Below are positions 61,235 to 64,000 of a DNA stretch of 64,000 nucleotides, one piece after another. Numbering within the stretch: position 1 is the first letter of the stretch; each line of letters opens with the position of its first letter. The notes below the pieces were generated by a model that did no database searches, was not told where the DNA came from, and saw only the letters and a list, made by a program, of their open reading frames with translations. The DNA lies in contig NZ_RBAL01000016.1 of the NCBI RefSeq assembly GCF_003626535.1, positions 89,345-153,344 of the forward strand. Reading direction: 5' to 3'. This stretch comes from Streptomyces hoynatensis. Lineage in GTDB: Bacteria; Actinomycetota; Actinomycetes; Streptomycetales; Streptomycetaceae. The position numbers were made by a program, and so were the translations under genes.

Positions 61235-61277
61235 AACGAGATCCGGGCCCGGGGCACGCGCCCGGGCCCGGCGGCCC

Positions 61278-62786
61278 TCATCCGGCGGCCCGCTCCCGCT
61301 CCAGCCGCCCCAGGGCGGCGTCCACGCGGCTCAGGGTGCGCTCGCGGCCCAGCGTCTCCATCGACTCGAAGAGCGGCAGGCCGACCGTGCGCCCCGTCAA
61401 CGCGACGCGCACCGGCGCCTGCGCCTTGCCGAGCTTGAGGCCGTGTGCCTCGCCCGCGGACTGCACGGCCTCCTTCAGGGCCTCGGCGGCCCAGTCCGCG
61501 ACCTGGGCCAGCCGCTCGCGCGCGGTGCGCAGCACCTCTTCCGCGCCCGGCTTCATGGCCTTCTGCCAGGACTTCTCGTCCTCGACCGGCTGGTCGAGGA
61601 AGAGGAAGTCCACGTTGTCGGTGATGTCGGAGAGCACCGTCACCCGGGTCTGGGCCAGGGGGGCGAGGGCGGCGAACGCGGCCGGGTCGTAGTTCTCCGG
61701 CTTCCAGGGGGCGTAGGGGGCGCGCAGCCAGGGCTCGCAGGCGGCGATGAACTCCTCGGTGGTGAGGTGCTCGCGGATGTGCGTGGCGTTGATCGCCTCG
61801 CACTTCTTCAGGTCGAAGCGGGCCGGGTTCGCGTTCACGGCGGCGAGGTCGAAGGCCGCCACCATCTCCTCCAGGGTGAACACGTCCCGGTCCTCGGCCA
61901 GCGACCAGCCGAGCAGGGCCAGGTAGTTGAGCAGCCCCGAGGGGAGGAAGCCGCGGCCACGGTAGAGGTTGAGCGAGGACTCGGGGTCGCGCTTGGAGAG
62001 CTTCTTGGTCCCCTCCCCCAGCACGTAGGGCAGGTGCCCGAAGTCCGGGATGCGCCCCGTGCCCACGCCGATCTCGGCGAGCGCCCGGTACAGCGCGATC
62101 TGCCGGGGGGTGGAGGAGAGCAGGTCCTCGCCGCGCAGCACGTGGGTGATCTCCATCAGCGCGTCGTCGACGGGGTTGACCAGGGTGTACAGGGGGGCGC
62201 CGTTGGCCCGGACGATGCCGTAGTCGGGGACGTTCTCCGGGGTGAAGGTGAGCCGGCCGCGGACCAGGTCGGTGAAGGAGATCGGCTCGTCCGGCATGCG
62301 GAACCTGACGATCGGCGCCCGGCCCTCGGCCCGGTAGGCGGCCACCTGCTCGGGCGTGAGGTCGCGGCACTTGCCGTCGTAGCCGGAGGGGCGCCCGGCC
62401 CTGCGGGCCGCCTCGCGGCGCTCGGCGAGCTCCTCGGGCGTGCAGTAGCAGTGGTAGGCGTGGCCGGCGCGCAGCAGGCGCTCGGCGACGTCGGCGTAGA
62501 TCTCGCGGCGCTCGGACTGCCGGTAGGGCGCGAAGGGCCCTCCCACCTCGGGGCCCTCGTCCCAGTCGAGCCCGAGCCAGCGCATCGCGTCCAGCAGCGC
62601 GGCGTAGGACTCCTCGGAGTCCCTGGCCGCGTCCGTGTCCTCGATGCGGAAGACCATGCTGCCGCCGTGGTGGCGGGCGAACGCCCAGTTGAAGAGCGCC
62701 GTCCGGACCAGCCCGACGTGCGGGTTCCCGGTCGGGGACGGGCAGAAACGGACGCGGACGGCGGGGGAGCCGGTGGGGCTAGTCAC
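61278..62786 (-). CDS. gltX: Glutamyl-tRNA synthetase
   Basis: Class I enzyme charging tRNA-Glu, and tRNA-Gln where no GlnRS exists. The 502-residue product has the HIGH-type motif PSPTGNPHVGLVRTALFNW (about 16-34), RIEDTD near 48, LLSSTPRQIALYRAL near 228 and the KMSKS-type KKLSKRD near 263. The C-terminal anticodon-binding domain is complete. GTG at 62786 overlaps the upstream hydrolase stop by 8 bp. Its substrate tRNAs are encoded immediately downstream from their own promoter. Confidence 0.97.
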   Translation of the reverse strand: MTSPTGSPAVRVRFCPSPTGNPHVGLVRTALFNWAFARHHGGSMVFRIEDTDAARDSEESYAALLDAMRWLGLDWDEGPEVGGPFAPYRQSERREIYADVAERLLRAGHAYHCYCTPEELAERREAARRAGRPSGYDGKCRDLTPEQVAAYRAEGRAPIVRFRMPDEPISFTDLVRGRLTFTPENVPDYGIVRANGAPLYTLVNPVDDALMEITHVLRGEDLLSSTPRQIALYRALAEIGVGTGRIPDFGHLPYVLGEGTKKLSKRDPESSLNLYRGRGFLPSGLLNYLALLGWSLAEDRDVFTLEEMVAAFDLAAVNANPARFDLKKCEAINATHIREHLTTEEFIAACEPWLRAPYAPWKPENYDPAAFAALAPLAQTRVTVLSDITDNVDFLFLDQPVEDEKSWQKAMKPGAEEVLRTARERLAQVADWAAEALKEAVQSAGEAHGLKLGKAQAPVRVALTGRTVGLPLFESMETLGRERTLSRVDAALGRLERERAAG

Positions 62787-63561
62787 GCTTGACGACCTTG
62801 TTGGTGAGAGTGCCGATGCCTTCGATGGTGACGGCGACCTCGTCGCCGACGTGGAGCGGGCCGACGCCCGCCGGGGTGCCGGTGAGGATGACGTCCTGCG
62901 GCAGCAGCGTCATCGACTCCGTGATGTGGACGATCAGCTCCTCGACGGAGCGGATCATCTCGCTGGTGCGGCCGAGTTGCCGCTGCTCACCGTTGACCGT
63001 GCACATCAGCGCCAGGTCGGCCGGGTCGAGGTCGGTCTCGATCCAGGGGCCGAGCGGGCAGGAGTTGTCGAAGCCCTTCGCCCTGGCCCACTGGCTCTCG
63101 CGGCGCTGCACGTCGCGGGCGGTCAGGTCGTTGGCGCAGGTGTAGCCGAGGATCACCTCGCGGGCCCGCTCCCTGGGCACGTCACGGCACAGGCGGCCGA
63201 TGACGACGGCGAGCTCCGCCTCGTGGTGCACGTCGGAGGAGATCGAGGGGTAGGCGATCTCGTCGCCGTGGCCGATCACGGAGGTGGAGGGCTTGAAGAA
63301 GGTGACGGGCACCTCGGGCACCTCGTTGCCGAGCTCCCTGGCGTGTTCCGCGTAGTTGCGGCCGATGGCGACGATCTTGCTCGGCAGCACCGGCGGCAGC
63401 AGCCTGACCTGGCTCAGCGGCACCCGGCGCCCCGAGCGCTCGAAGTCGGCGAACGGGTGGCCCTTGATGATGTCGAGCTGGAGCCCGCCGTCCCTGGCGG
63501 GCTCCTCGTCCACCACCCCGAAGCCCACGGTGCCGTCGATGGAGAATCTGGCGATGCGCAC
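62779..63561 (-). CDS. Fumarylacetoacetate hydrolase-family protein
   Basis: The 260-residue product has the FAH core: KIVAIGRNYAEHARELG near 62-78, VTFFKPSTSVIGHGDEI, HHEAELAVVIGR near 112-123 (metal-binding Glu residues) and GYTCANDLTARDVQ near 138-151, ending with DVILTGTPAGVGPL near 220. Family members hydrolyse or decarboxylate 2-oxo diacids and related compounds; the true substrate here is unknown. GTG start at 63561. Paired with gltX in streptomycetes. Confidence 0.93.
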   Translation of the reverse strand: MRIARFSIDGTVGFGVVDEEPARDGGLQLDIIKGHPFADFERSGRRVPLSQVRLLPPVLPSKIVAIGRNYAEHARELGNEVPEVPVTFFKPSTSVIGHGDEIAYPSISSDVHHEAELAVVIGRLCRDVPRERAREVILGYTCANDLTARDVQRRESQWARAKGFDNSCPLGPWIETDLDPADLALMCTVNGEQRQLGRTSEMIRSVEELIVHITESMTLLPQDVILTGTPAGVGPLHVGDEVAVTIEGIGTLTNKVVKRD

Positions 63562-63734
63562 GGCTGCCTACGCCCTTCACTGGCCTGCTTGGTCCACGGT
63601 TTCTGCGGCGACCAGCCTAGACGAACCCCCGCGGCCGGCCGGGCCCGGCCGGGCCGCTCCTCCGGGGGCGCGACGGGGGGGTGCGGCGGGGGCGCCGGGA
63701 ACCGGGGAGGGGGCCCGCACAGGCACCGGCCGGC

Positions 63735-64000
63735 TCAGCGCAGGCGGGCCATCAGCGCGTGCTCGACCAGGGTGATCAGCGTGCTCTTGGCCTCGGCGCG
63801 GTGCCGCGCGTCGGTGATGATGATGGGGGCGTCGGGGCCGATCTGGAGGGCTTCCCTGACTTCCTCGGGCGAGTAGGGCTGGTGGCCGTCGAAGCCGTTG
63901 AGGGCGATCACGAACGGCAGCCCGCTGTTCTCGAAGTAGTCCACCGCGGGGAAACAGTCCGCAAGCCGCCGGGTGTCCACCAGCACCACCGCGCCGATCG
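63735..64000 (-). CDS. CvnD-type conservon GTPase, C-terminal fragment
   Basis: The last 88 residues of a small Mgl/Ras-like GTPase; the gene runs off the right edge. Visible are IGAVVLVDTRRLADCFPAVDYFE, split over strands 4 and helix, FVIALNGFDG with the guanine-recognition region (N-x-x-D-like ALNGFD), and the common C-terminus STLITLVEHALMARLR. This matches CvnD proteins, which in Streptomyces sit at the end of cvnA-B-C-D operons (sensor kinase-like, roadblock, DUF742, GTPase). The P-loop is outside the window. Confidence 0.9.
   Translation of the reverse strand, partial: IGAVVLVDTRRLADCFPAVDYFENSGLPFVIALNGFDGHQPYSPEEVREALQIGPDAPIIITDARHRAEAKSTLITLVEHALMARLR

Overview
The window is about 64 kb of very GC-rich chromosomal DNA and reads as a Streptomyces core chromosome (or a very close relative). 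The genus call rests on gene content and order: the sporulation sigma factor whiG, four tandem type I signal peptidases (sip array), nsdA, the HU protein with a lysine-rich tail (hupS), ndgR next to leuCD, the amtB-glnK-glnD operon, a glcP-type glucose permease, and at the right edge the end of a CvnD-type GTPase from a conservon. Nearly everything is housekeeping. I see no insertion sequence, prophage, CRISPR array or biosynthetic cluster, and no region whose composition stands out as foreign.

Layout, left to right. 1-4534 (minus strand): rpsB-tsf-pyrH-frr-cdsA-rlmN, i.e. translation, UMP kinase and phospholipid synthesis. 4826-10045: a block of yraN-comM-dprA-whiG (plus) and an M23 peptidase (minus). 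10056-17062 (minus): rpsP-KH protein-rimM-trmD-rplS, then sipW-X-Y-Z and a DUF2469 gene. 17229-25632 (minus): SprT-like protein, a short archaeal-type prolyl-tRNA synthetase, ffh, and the nitrogen operon amtB-glnK-glnD under a well-formed GlnR box. 25904-35188: nsdA, a primase-like protein, ftsY, glcP and smc. 35414-42314: small coiled-coil protein, acylphosphatase, secreted CAP protein, mutM, rnc, rpmF, DUF177, a SepIVA-like septum protein, coaD and rsmD. 42505-53933: an unknown gene, recG, DAK2/fatty-acid kinase, rpmB, thiD, thiL, an AsnC-type ligand domain, a DUF3515 lipoprotein, ddl, gpsA and plsC. 54346-64000: cofC, hupS, leuD-leuC with divergent ndgR, DUF4188/MerR pair, tRNA-Gln-Glu-Glu array, gltX, a fumarylacetoacetase-family hydrolase and the cvnD end.

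The most interesting structural observation is at 4826-10045. In other actinobacteria (for example Mycobacterium tuberculosis Rv2901c-Rv2890c) the order is DUF2469, yraN, comM, dprA, then an opposite-strand M23 gene, then rpsB. Here exactly the yraN-to-M23 block is turned around between DUF2469 and rpsB, and each breakpoint interval holds one copy of a 48-bp imperfect repeat in inverted orientation (37 of 48 positions identical by eye). Each copy carries two DnaA-box-like 9-mers and a small dyad. A simple reading is an inversion mediated or marked by these repeats. Whether it still flips is untested.

Other signals worth attention: two helically phased direct-repeat arrays in the plsC/cofC divergent gap (TGGCGCA four times, GTTCGA-type four times); three tandem perfect hairpins between rpsB and tsf; strong stem-loops after KH, sepIVA-like, leuD and the tRNA array; a three-arm dyad between the DUF4188 gene and its MerR-type regulator; and an extra-looking compact ProRS. 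Starts were adjusted from the longest frames where a Shine-Dalgarno sequence, family length or N-terminal chemistry allowed it.
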